Shown here one piece after another: positions 4,966 to 12,004 of a stretch of 12,004 nt of DNA; the first letter of the stretch is position 1; each line of letters begins with the position of its first letter. Under the pieces are notes generated by a model. The model did no database searches. It was not told where the DNA came from and saw only the letters and a program-made list of their open reading frames with translations. Origin of the DNA: LB3-1 sp036401895 (GTDB lineage Bacteria; Chloroflexota; Chloroflexia; Chloroflexales; Kallotenuaceae); NCBI GenBank assembly GCA_036401895.1, contig DASWTW010000281.1, positions 1-12,004 on the forward strand, given 5' to 3'. The position numbers were made by a program, and so were the translations under genes.

Positions 4966-7221
4966 ATGCGAGTGACGAGCAGATTCGTGATCGTGTCGCT
5001 GGTGGCCTGCCTGCTGGGGATTTGTGCTCAGGCCGCCGGCGCCCAATCGACTGTTGGCGGGCAGCAGCGCTACACCTGGCGCAATGTGGAGATCGTCGGC
5101 GGCGGCTTTGTGACCGGCATTGTGTTCAATCCCACGCAGCGCGATCTGGTGTATGCGCGCACCGACATCGGCGGCGCGTACCGGCTTGACCCGGCGACCA
5201 GACGCTGGATTCCGCTGACCGATTGGGTAAGCTTTGAAGAGTGGAACCTGCTGGGCATCGAAAGCCTGGCCACCGATCCGGTCGATCCCCGGCGCGTGTA
5301 CCTGGCTGCCGGCACCTACACCAACGACTGGTCGCCGATGAACGGCGCGATCCTGCGCTCCAAAGATCAGGGCGCGACCTGGCAGCGCACGGATCTGCCC
5401 TTCAAGCTCGGCGGCAATATGCCCGGCCGCTCGATGGGTGAGCGGCTCGCGGTGGACCCCAACGACAACCGGGTGCTGTATTTTGGCACGCGCAGTCAGG
5501 GTCTATGGAAGAGCATCGACTACGGCGCGACCTGGGCGCGCATCACCAGCTTCCCGACGACCGGCGATTACAAAGACAGCTTCTTCAACGATAGCATCGG
5601 CGTCGTGTGGGTGGTCTTCGATCCGCGCACCGGCGCGCCCGGCAGCGCCACGCAGACGATCTACGCGGGCGTCGTCGATACGCAGGCCGCGATCTACCGC
5701 AGCACAGATGGCGGTGTCAGCTGGTCCGCCGTGCCCGGACAGCCTGCCGCCGGATATTTTCCCCATCACGGCGCGCTCGACACAAGCGGACAGCTATACA
5801 TCACGTATGGCAATACTCCCGGCCCGTACGACATCACCAAAGGCGCGGTGTGGAAGTACGATACCGAAGCCGGAAGCTGGACCAATATCAGCCCGATTCC
5901 AGGTGATAACTTCGGCTACGGCGGCCTCGCGCTTGACGCTCAGCACCCCGGCACGCTGATGGTCGCGTCGATGAACCAGTGGTGGCCCGACGATAATCTT
6001 TACCGCAGCACCGACGGCGGCGCGACCTGGACCGCGCTCTGGACCTGGGGTAACTATCCCGATCGCAATTTGCGCTACACCCACGATATTTCGGCATCGC
6101 CATGGCTGACCTTCGGCGAGACCAAAGCGCCGCCCGAGATCTCGCCCAAGCTCGGCTGGATGATCGGCGACCTGGAGATCGATCCGCACAACGCCGATCG
6201 GATGATGTACGGAACCGGCGCAACGATCTACGGCAGCGAGAATCTTACGGCACTGGATCGCGGCGGCACTGTTCAGATCGCGGTCAAGGCGCAAGGGCTG
6301 GAAGAAACTGCTGTGCTTGGCCTGATCAGCCCGCCCACCGGCGCGCATCTGGTCAGCGCTCTGGGCGACATCGCCGGCTTCCGCCACGACGATCTGACGG
6401 CTGCTCCCGCGTGGTCCACCAGCTTATCCTTCGGCACCGTCACCAGCATTGATTATGCGGAGCGACGGCCAGGCTTTATGGCGCGGGTCGGCTTTCCCGG
6501 CGTCAACACAACCGTCAAGGCGCTGGCGTGCTCATCCGACGGCGGCACAAGCTGGACTCATGCGGCGAGTGAGCCAGCCAGCGGCGTTACCGGCGGCACG
6601 GTCGCCGTCGCAGCCGATGCCGGCGCGATCGTGTGGAGCGGCACCAGCGCCGGTGTGAATGTCACGCGCGACTGCGGCACGAGCTGGACGGCCAGCACCG
6701 GCATTCCCGGCGGTGTAACCGTCATCGCCGATCGTGTCAATCCAGCCAAATTCTACGGCTTCGATCCGGCGACCGGCACGCTGTATATGAGCAGTGACGG
6801 CGGCGTCAGCTTTACCGTACGAGAAACCGGACTACCAATCACCACTCACGCGCAGCTCGACGCCGTACCAAAGGAGCAGGGCGAGCTGTGGCTGTCGGCG
6901 GGCGAGCACGGGCTATACTACTCCAAAAACAGCGGCGCGAAATGGACCAGAGTAGCCAAAATACAGGAGTCATACACGCTTGGCTTCGGCAAAGCCGCGC
7001 CCGGCCAGAAACACATGGCGATCTTCCTGAGCGGTAAGGTCAACGGTGTACGTGGCGTGTATCGCTCCGACGACGGCGGCGCGTCCTGGGTGCGCATCAA
7101 CGACGGTCAGCATCAGTATGGCGCGATCAATCAAACCATCACCGGCGATCCGCGCATCTATGGCCGCGTATATCTCGGCACCAACGGACGCGGCATCCTG
7201 TATGCCGATCCGGTCAAGTAA
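4966..7221 (+). CDS. secreted GH74 endo-xyloglucanase
   Basis: The protein has 751 residues: a signal peptide (about 1-28, cleavage after AGA-QS) and a GH74 catalytic domain of two beta-propellers filling the rest, with no carbohydrate-binding or dockerin module. The family start is canonical: GGGFVTGI, then RTDIGGAYR with Asp67 as the likely first catalytic acid, and LPFKLGGN. WMIGDLEID holds Asp402 and Asp406, and the second catalytic Asp of GH74 lies in this motif. Nine Asp-box (BNR-like) motifs such as SKDQGATW, SIDYGATW, STDGGATW and SDDGGASW mark the propeller blades; SKNSGAKW and TRDCGTSW are degenerate. The enzyme hydrolyses beta-1,4-glucan bonds of xyloglucan outside the cell, feeding the upstream importer. 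The ATG at 4966 has AAAGGAG with an 8-nt spacer and begins the signal peptide, so it is preferred over in-frame codons upstream. Endo versus chain-end specificity cannot be told from the reading alone. Confidence 0.93.
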   Translation: MRVTSRFVIVSLVACLLGICAQAAGAQSTVGGQQRYTWRNVEIVGGGFVTGIVFNPTQRDLVYARTDIGGAYRLDPATRRWIPLTDWVSFEEWNLLGIESLATDPVDPRRVYLAAGTYTNDWSPMNGAILRSKDQGATWQRTDLPFKLGGNMPGRSMGERLAVDPNDNRVLYFGTRSQGLWKSIDYGATWARITSFPTTGDYKDSFFNDSIGVVWVVFDPRTGAPGSATQTIYAGVVDTQAAIYRSTDGGVSWSAVPGQPAAGYFPHHGALDTSGQLYITYGNTPGPYDITKGAVWKYDTEAGSWTNISPIPGDNFGYGGLALDAQHPGTLMVASMNQWWPDDNLYRSTDGGATWTALWTWGNYPDRNLRYTHDISASPWLTFGETKAPPEISPKLGWMIGDLEIDPHNADRMMYGTGATIYGSENLTALDRGGTVQIAVKAQGLEETAVLGLISPPTGAHLVSALGDIAGFRHDDLTAAPAWSTSLSFGTVTSIDYAERRPGFMARVGFPGVNTTVKALACSSDGGTSWTHAASEPASGVTGGTVAVAADAGAIVWSGTSAGVNVTRDCGTSWTASTGIPGGVTVIADRVNPAKFYGFDPATGTLYMSSDGGVSFTVRETGLPITTHAQLDAVPKEQGELWLSAGEHGLYYSKNSGAKWTRVAKIQESYTLGFGKAAPGQKHMAIFLSGKVNGVRGVYRSDDGGASWVRINDGQHQYGAINQTITGDPRIYGRVYLGTNGRGILYADPVK

Positions 7222-7240
7222 GCGCTTTCCCATGCTGGCA

Positions 7241-7275
7241 CAGCGGCGAGAACGTATATCTCGCCGCTGCTTTTT
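7241..7275 (+). terminator. Rho-independent terminator after GH74 gene
   Basis: A perfect 11-bp GC-rich stem (CAGCGGCGAGA 7241-7251, TCTCGCCGCTG 7259-7269) with a 7-nt loop is followed by C, five T, G and three T. It lies 20 nt after the GH74 stop and closes the transport-xyloglucanase operon. There is no A-run on the other side, so it acts on the plus strand only. Confidence 0.92.
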
Positions 7276-7397
7276 GTTTGCCGGCAGCGCGTGAGGTCGC
7301 CCGCAGCACAGCGCCAGTCGTCACCCCAGCCAATACATTATGTCGAATAAAACCAGGAATTGAGTAATGTGGCTGTGGCATCGGGCTTTGCGGGTGC

Positions 7398-7426
7398 TTG
7401 ACATGGTTATTAATTTTGTTTATATT
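7398..7426 (+). promoter_or_regulatory. consensus promoter at the start of the AT-rich spacer
   Basis: TTGACA (7398-7403), a 17-nt AT-rich spacer and TATATT (7421-7426) give a near-perfect SigA promoter reading toward the NRPS. The -10 is identical to that of the sugar operon promoter. It sits within an inverted GCTTGA/TCAAGC pair (7396-7401 and 7430-7435). No open reading frame follows closely; the transcript would be a leader of about 750 nt for the NRPS or an independent small RNA. AT-richness raises the chance of a random match. Confidence 0.5.
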
Positions 7427-7866
7427 TAATCAAGCATCCAAGAGGAATATAGCGTATTGCTGGTTAATCGTACACAACACCCTTATAAATAATAACACAA
7501 ACGCTCTTTGTGAACGCATGTGCCACAGAGTAATCAAGAGCACAGTTAAGATCAAATCTTCGCTCAGAACATATACAATGTCGTATATAACAAACTAAGA
7601 TGTTACTGATCTGTATTAGTATCCGACGAAAATAACTATACAACGTCTAATATAGTTCCTCGTTATCCCTCTGCCCTACATACAAGATAATCTTTGTAAT
7701 CGCCTAGCCATAGGCGTATTCCGTGGTGCTGCTAGCAACCTAAAACATTACTGACAAGCTAATATCTATACTTCTCGGCACGATTCTACATCATCATCAC
7801 GGACGATCGTTCTGCTTGAGAAGGATAGTGGACAACAAACTACTGCTTTTGTCCTCGATAGGCAAG

Positions 7867-7882
7867 CGAACACCGGCGTTCG
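7867..7882. promoter_or_regulatory. near-perfect palindrome, CGAAC/GTTCG type
   Basis: CGAACACCGGCGTTCG is symmetric in seven of eight base pairs. It shares CGAAC and GTTCG half-sites with the perfect palindrome centred 45 bp downstream, which suggests two sites for one regulator of the NRPS. Confidence 0.4.
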
Positions 7883-7903
7883 TCGATATGTAAAACTCAT
7901 CGC

Positions 7904-7933
7904 TTCACATTACCGAACATGTTCGGCTATTGT
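7904..7933 (+). promoter_or_regulatory. possible NRPS promoter with palindrome in its spacer
   Basis: TTCACA (7904-7909) and TATTGT (7928-7933) are separated by 18 nt, and the perfect palindrome CCGAACATGTTCGG (7913-7926) fills that spacer. Both hexamers deviate from consensus (one and two mismatches), as is usual for promoters needing an activator or held by a repressor. A start near 7940 would give a leader of about 245 nt to the NRPS ATG. Confidence 0.35.
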
Positions 7934-8185
7934 ATGTATTCCGAGCGCTCGTGGTGTGATTATTGTGTGCGCTTGAGCTACGTTCCGGCTCGATTTGCCA
8001 TGGACTAAGATTTTTATGGCGGCGTTTACGCTTTCAGAGAAAAATAAAAACTACTTATATCGGGTATAGTTTATGCGTAGGTCGAGATAAAAGCTGCAAA
8101 ATCATATTTAAATAACTATATGCGATCGAAAGTTTTCATGCTCCAATTCCTGAACTCCTAGCACATTCGTCCAAAGAGGTTGGTA

Positions 8186-11100
8186 ATGAGTAGCTTCCCA
8201 GCGGATCATACACTACACACGAGTGAAGCCTATACACCCACAGCCCAGACCATCGTCGTCACGGCCACCTTTACCGCCGAGCCCATCGCCGACGTGCTCG
8301 ACTTCTGGCTCGACGCGCTTGGTATCGCGGCCAATGTTGAATTTGCGCCCTACCAGCAGGTCTTTCAACAGCTGCTCGATCCCGATAGCGCGATCGCCCG
8401 CAACCGAAACGGCTTCAACATCTTGCTGGTACGCTGGGAAGATTGGCAGCAGCGCGACGATCAGCAGGCCGCGCTCGATCCTTCCGATCGCGCCACGGCG
8501 ATCGCGGAGCACGGACGACAGTTTGTCGACACGCTGAAAACTGTCGCCGAGCGCTCGCCGGCTCGCTTCCTGGTCTGCATCTGCCCCCAAACGCCCACCG
8601 ACGAGCAGCGCTCCGCCGCGCTCTACGACGAGCTGAGCGCGTACGCCCGAGCCGAGCTGGAGCGTGCCGGCAATGTGTGGCTGCTTTCCGATGAGCAGAT
8701 CCAGGCGCGCTATCCTGTCGCCGACTACTACGACGCCCACAGCGATGCGCTGGGTCATATTCCGTTCACGCCCCACTTTTTCACCGCTCTCGGTACGGCC
8801 ATCGCCCGCACAATCTCGGCGCTGCTGAATCCGCCGACCAAAGTCGTGGTGCTCGACTGCGATCATACGCTGTGGGGCGGCGTGTGTGGCGAGGACGGCC
8901 CGCTCGGCATCGTGCTTGACGAGCCGCATCTCGCGCTTCAGCGCTTTATCGTCGCGCTGCACGACGCGGGCATGCTGATCTGTCTATGCAGCAAAAATAC
9001 CGAGGAGGATGTGATCGCGGTCTTCGATCAGCGCAGCGACATGGTGCTCAAGCGCGATCATCTTGTCGCCTCGCGGATCAACTGGCGGGCTAAATCCGAG
9101 AATCTTCAGGCGCTGGCGGCCGAGCTTCAGCTTGGCCTCGACAGCTTCATTTTTCTCGACGATAACCCGCTGGAATGCGCGGAGGTCCAGGCGTCCTGCC
9201 CCGAGGTACTGACGCTCCAGCTGCCTGCGGACCCCGGCCAGATCGCGCCGTTCCTCGATCATGTGTGGGCCTTCGATCGTACGCGTGTCACCGCCGAGGA
9301 CACCCGGCGCACGGCCATGTACCAGCAGAACCTGGCGCGTGAGCGCGCGCGCTCAACTGCGCTCACGCTTGAGGATTTTCTGGCCGACCTCCAGCTCAAC
9401 ATCCAGATCACGCCGCTGACGCTGGCCACGCTCCCGCGTGTGGCCCAGCTAACCCAGCGCACCAACCAGTTCAACCTGACGACAACCCGCCGCTCCGAGG
9501 GCGAGATCCAGGCTTTTTGTCAGGCGGGCGGCACCGGCTGGACCGTGGAGGTCGCCGATCGGTTTGGCGACTACGGGCTGGTCGGCGTGCTGCTCTTTAC
9601 CACCGACGCCGACGCAATCACGGTCGATACCTGGCTGCTGAGCTGCCGCGTGCTGGGTAAGCGCGTCGAGCATCACATGCTGGCGCGGCTGGGAGAGCTG
9701 GCGCAGGAGCGTGGCCTGAGCCGCGTGAATCTGCGCTACATCACCACGGCGAAGAACCAGCCGGCGCGCGATTTTCTGGAAAGCATCGGCGGTGAGCTTA
9801 AGACAGCAACCGACGACGGCGCGGCGTTCAGCTTGCCGAGCGATGTCGCGGCCACGACACTGGCCCGCCGCATCACAACACCACGCCCGGCAACCGATGT
9901 GGTTATCGCCCGGCAGGATGTGCTGCGCCCCACGAGCCAGCCGATCGCGGCGGCGCGCTCCCGAACTTCGCTCATGCAGCAGATCGGAGTGGAGCTCCAG
10001 AGCGTGGAGCAGATCCACGCGTCGATCGCGGCGCGTCGGCTGCGCAGCCGGGCGGATATGGGCGGCGCGTTCGTCGCGCCCGAGACCGAGACCGAGCGGC
10101 AGCTGAGCGCGATCTGGACCGACGTGCTTGGCCTGGATCGCGTCGGACGGCACGACAGCTTTTTCGCGCTGGGCGGCCAATCGCTGCTCGGCACACGCCT
10201 GCTCTCACGCGTGCGCGGCGTCTTTCAGGTCGAGCTGTCGCAGGTCGCGCTCTTCGAAACGCCAACGCTCAGCGCGCTGGCCGAGCGGATCGACATGGCT
10301 CGCAACAAGCAGACCGGCAGCAGCGCCACAGCGTCAATCCCAAGCCTGCCGCGCCGGAGGCCGGCGACATCCTTTCCGGTATCGTTCGCGCAGCAGCGGC
10401 TGTGGTTCCTGGAGCAGCTTCAGACCAACGGTCAGGCCTACAACGATTGGATCGCGCTCCAGCTCACAGGTCCACTGAACGTGCCGGTGCTTGAGGCCGG
10501 GCTCAACACGATCATCCAGCGCCACGAAACACTGCGCACAACGTTTCCGATCGAGGGCAGCACGGTTGTACAGCGCGTTGGCCCGCCGCAGCCGCTGGCG
10601 CTGACTCGCATCGATCTTCAGGATACTCCGGCGGCGGATCGTGAGGCCGCGCTGATCCAGCGGGCGCAGCAGCAGCTCGCGGAGCCCTTCGATCTGGCGC
10701 AGGGGCCGCTCTTCCGCGCAGCGCTTTTCCGCCTTGGCGACGCCTCGCATCTGCTGCTGATGTGGATGCAGCATATCGTCTCCGATGGCTGGAGCTGGGG
10801 CGTACTCTGCCGCGAGCTGAGCGCCTACTACGGGAGTGCGATCGCGGGAACACCGGCGACATTGCCCGCGCTGCCGATCCAGTACGCCGATTATGCCGTC
10901 TGGCAGCGCGAGTATCTTCACAGCAGCGTGCGCGACGCTCAGATCGATTACTGGCGTCAGCAGCTGGCCAATCTGCCGGTGCTGGAGCTGCCGACCGATC
11001 ATCCGCGTCCGGCGGTCATTTCACCGGCCGGCGATAGCCTGTTCTTCCAGTTTCCCGCCGATCTGACCGCCGCGCTGAGCGCCTTCACGCAGCGCGAAGG

Positions 11101-12004
11101 CGTGACGCTGTTCATGACCGGCCTGGCTGCTTTGCAGGTGCTGCTGGCGCGCTACAGCGGCCAGAGCGACATCGCGGTGGGCACGCCGATCGCCAATCGC
11201 ACACGGCACGAGACTGAAGATCTGATCGGCTGCTTTGTGAACACGCTGGTGCTGCGCTCGCGGCTGTCGCTGCATGGCAGCGTCCGCGATCTGCTGCGAC
11301 ATGTGCGGTCTGTCGCGCTGGAAGCCTACGCTCACCAGGACGTGCCGTTCGAGGAGGTTGTAGATGCGTTGCAGCCCGAGCGCGATCTGAGCCGCACGCC
11401 GCTCTTCCAGGTGATGTTTGTGCTTCAGAACGCGCCGCTGACTCCGCTGACGCTGCCTGATGTGGCGATCGAGCGCTTCCAGCTGCCCAGCACAACCAGC
11501 AAGTTCGATCTGACGCTGACCCTGGAAGAAATGCCCGATGGCATCAGCGGCAATATCGAGTACAGCACCGCGCTCTTCGATCGGCCGACGATCGCGCGGC
11601 TGGTGGCGCACTTCCAGACGCTGCTCGCCGGGATTGTCGCCGATCCCGAACAGCCCGTTGGCCGTCTGCCGCTGCTGTCGGCGGCGGAGCGGCACGCGCT
11701 GCTGGTGACCCGCCAGCCCTCAGCGGTAGCGACGCCCGTTGCGCAGTGTCTGCATCAGATCTTTGAGGCGCAGGCTGCGCGCACGCCCCAGCGCATTGCC
11801 GTCAGCCACGACCACGATCAGCTGACCTACCAGCAGCTCGACGCGCGCGCCAACCAGCTGGCGCGCTATCTCCGGCGCCTGGGCGTGCAGCCCGAGACCC
11901 GCGTCGGCTTGTATTTGGAACGCTCACTGGATCTCCTCGTCGGCCTGCTGGGCATTCTCAAAGCCGGCGCCGCCTACGTCCCGATCGATCCCACCTATCC
12001 CGTC
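8186..12004 (+). CDS. nonribosomal peptide synthetase with N-terminal FkbH-like loading unit (3' end beyond window)
   Basis: An open frame of 1273 residues runs off the window. The domains follow in this order. Residues 1-215 are the FkbH N-terminal region. Residues 218-350 are a HAD-IIIC phosphatase-like domain with DCDHT (nucleophile Asp224, Asp226), CSKN near 269 and DDN at 325-327. Residues 370-530 are a GNAT-like acyl-transfer part with TQRTNQFNL and SCRVLG. Residues 633-700 are a carrier protein with LGGQS, Ser666 being the phosphopantetheine site. Residues 730-1160 are a condensation domain with AQQRLWFL, QHIVSDG (catalytic His863) and VPFEEVVDAL. From 1189 comes the start of an adenylation domain with LTYQQL and LKAGAAYVPID. 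In characterised systems FkbH units take 1,3-bisphosphoglycerate, remove phosphate and load a glyceryl group on the carrier, so this is a starter module whose acyl unit is condensed onto the amino acid of the next adenylation domain. The ATG has AGAGG 6 nt upstream. Product and amino-acid specificity cannot be read. Confidence 0.94.
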   Translation, partial: MSSFPADHTLHTSEAYTPTAQTIVVTATFTAEPIADVLDFWLDALGIAANVEFAPYQQVFQQLLDPDSAIARNRNGFNILLVRWEDWQQRDDQQAALDPSDRATAIAEHGRQFVDTLKTVAERSPARFLVCICPQTPTDEQRSAALYDELSAYARAELERAGNVWLLSDEQIQARYPVADYYDAHSDALGHIPFTPHFFTALGTAIARTISALLNPPTKVVVLDCDHTLWGGVCGEDGPLGIVLDEPHLALQRFIVALHDAGMLICLCSKNTEEDVIAVFDQRSDMVLKRDHLVASRINWRAKSENLQALAAELQLGLDSFIFLDDNPLECAEVQASCPEVLTLQLPADPGQIAPFLDHVWAFDRTRVTAEDTRRTAMYQQNLARERARSTALTLEDFLADLQLNIQITPLTLATLPRVAQLTQRTNQFNLTTTRRSEGEIQAFCQAGGTGWTVEVADRFGDYGLVGVLLFTTDADAITVDTWLLSCRVLGKRVEHHMLARLGELAQERGLSRVNLRYITTAKNQPARDFLESIGGELKTATDDGAAFSLPSDVAATTLARRITTPRPATDVVIARQDVLRPTSQPIAAARSRTSLMQQIGVELQSVEQIHASIAARRLRSRADMGGAFVAPETETERQLSAIWTDVLGLDRVGRHDSFFALGGQSLLGTRLLSRVRGVFQVELSQVALFETPTLSALAERIDMARNKQTGSSATASIPSLPRRRPATSFPVSFAQQRLWFLEQLQTNGQAYNDWIALQLTGPLNVPVLEAGLNTIIQRHETLRTTFPIEGSTVVQRVGPPQPLALTRIDLQDTPAADREAALIQRAQQQLAEPFDLAQGPLFRAALFRLGDASHLLLMWMQHIVSDGWSWGVLCRELSAYYGSAIAGTPATLPALPIQYADYAVWQREYLHSSVRDAQIDYWRQQLANLPVLELPTDHPRPAVISPAGDSLFFQFPADLTAALSAFTQREGVTLFMTGLAALQVLLARYSGQSDIAVGTPIANRTRHETEDLIGCFVNTLVLRSRLSLHGSVRDLLRHVRSVALEAYAHQDVPFEEVVDALQPERDLSRTPLFQVMFVLQNAPLTPLTLPDVAIERFQLPSTTSKFDLTLTLEEMPDGISGNIEYSTALFDRPTIARLVAHFQTLLAGIVADPEQPVGRLPLLSAAERHALLVTRQPSAVATPVAQCLHQIFEAQAARTPQRIAVSHDHDQLTYQQLDARANQLARYLRRLGVQPETRVGLYLERSLDLLVGLLGILKAGAAYVPIDPTYPV

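Larger units (their letters stand above)
7276..8185. other. AT-rich spacer without a convincing gene
   Basis: About 0.9 kb separates the GH74 terminator from the NRPS start. From about 7390 the base composition falls sharply compared with the GC-rich genes on both sides. All frames are broken by stops, and no tRNA, IS end or CRISPR repeat is seen. Contents that can be named: a consensus promoter (7398-7426), a small hairpin CGCCTA/TAGGCG (7701-7716), a near-palindrome (7867-7882), a perfect 14-bp palindrome (7913-7926), a 10-bp palindrome CGAGCGCTCG (7942-7951), and the NRPS ribosome-binding site AGAGG (8175-8179). It is probably a long regulatory region or a relic insertion at the edge of the biosynthetic cluster. 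Confidence 0.6.

Noticed and set aside
7398..7598. 66-codon open frame in the AT-rich spacer
   Set aside because: Its start codon would be the TTG of a consensus -35 box, there is no ribosome-binding site, and the translation has no recognisable feature.
7701..7716. Hairpin CGCCTA/TAGGCG as a terminator of a small RNA
   Set aside because: The stem is only 6 bp and no T-run follows.
7913..7926. LexA (SOS) box
   Set aside because: Gram-positive boxes need a 4-nt gap between GAAC and GTTC; here it is 2 nt, and 6 nt in the neighbouring dyad, so the name is not justified.
7755..7976. 73 codons open in one plus-strand frame of the spacer, possible gene relic
   Set aside because: It has no ATG/GTG/TTG start with a ribosome-binding site and the translation is not recognised; chance openness is likely.

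Overview
The window is GC-rich bacterial DNA. The best guess for its origin is a filamentous or heterotrophic member of the Chloroflexota. That guess rests on the Ala/Ser/Pro-rich lipoprotein linker, the LacI-ABC-glycosidase layout, the heptamer-type intergenic repeats and a large NRPS. It is an inference with modest confidence, because no rRNA or other marker gene is present.

Region 1 (1-7275) is a plant-polysaccharide (xyloglucan) utilisation locus. A LacI-family regulator (1023 back to the window edge) is divergent from an operon on the + strand: a lipoprotein sugar-binding protein (1420-2823), two CUT1-type ABC permeases (2916-3893 and 3898-4770) and a secreted GH74 xyloglucanase (4966-7221). 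A strong intrinsic terminator (7241-7275) closes the operon. The secreted enzyme would cut xyloglucan outside the cell, and the oligosaccharides would be bound and imported. No ABC ATPase gene lies in the operon, so the permeases probably share an ATPase encoded elsewhere. The shared control region (1024-1419) is unusually rich. It has near-consensus promoters on both strands, two matching 13-bp LacI-type operators, extra dyads overlapping the promoter elements, and a long 5' leader with three stem-loops. A 10-bp stem-loop between the binding protein and first permease looks like an mRNA-stabilising or attenuating element. A repeat-bounded GC-rich spacer separates the second permease from the GH74 gene.

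Region 2 (7276-8185) is about 0.9 kb of much more AT-rich DNA with no convincing gene. It holds a textbook promoter sequence at 7398-7426 that points to no recognisable gene at once. Further in are two related CGAAC/GTTCG palindromes, one of them placed between the -35 and -10 of a possible NRPS promoter.

Region 3 (8186-12004) is the 5' part of a nonribosomal peptide synthetase open to the window edge (1273 residues visible). Its order is FkbH-like/HAD-IIIC acyl-loading unit, carrier protein, condensation domain, and the beginning of an adenylation domain. This architecture predicts a natural product whose first unit is a glyceryl or related hydroxyacyl group rather than an amino acid. It is the most interesting object in the window. 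The AT-rich spacer probably marks the edge of the biosynthetic cluster, most of which lies beyond the window.
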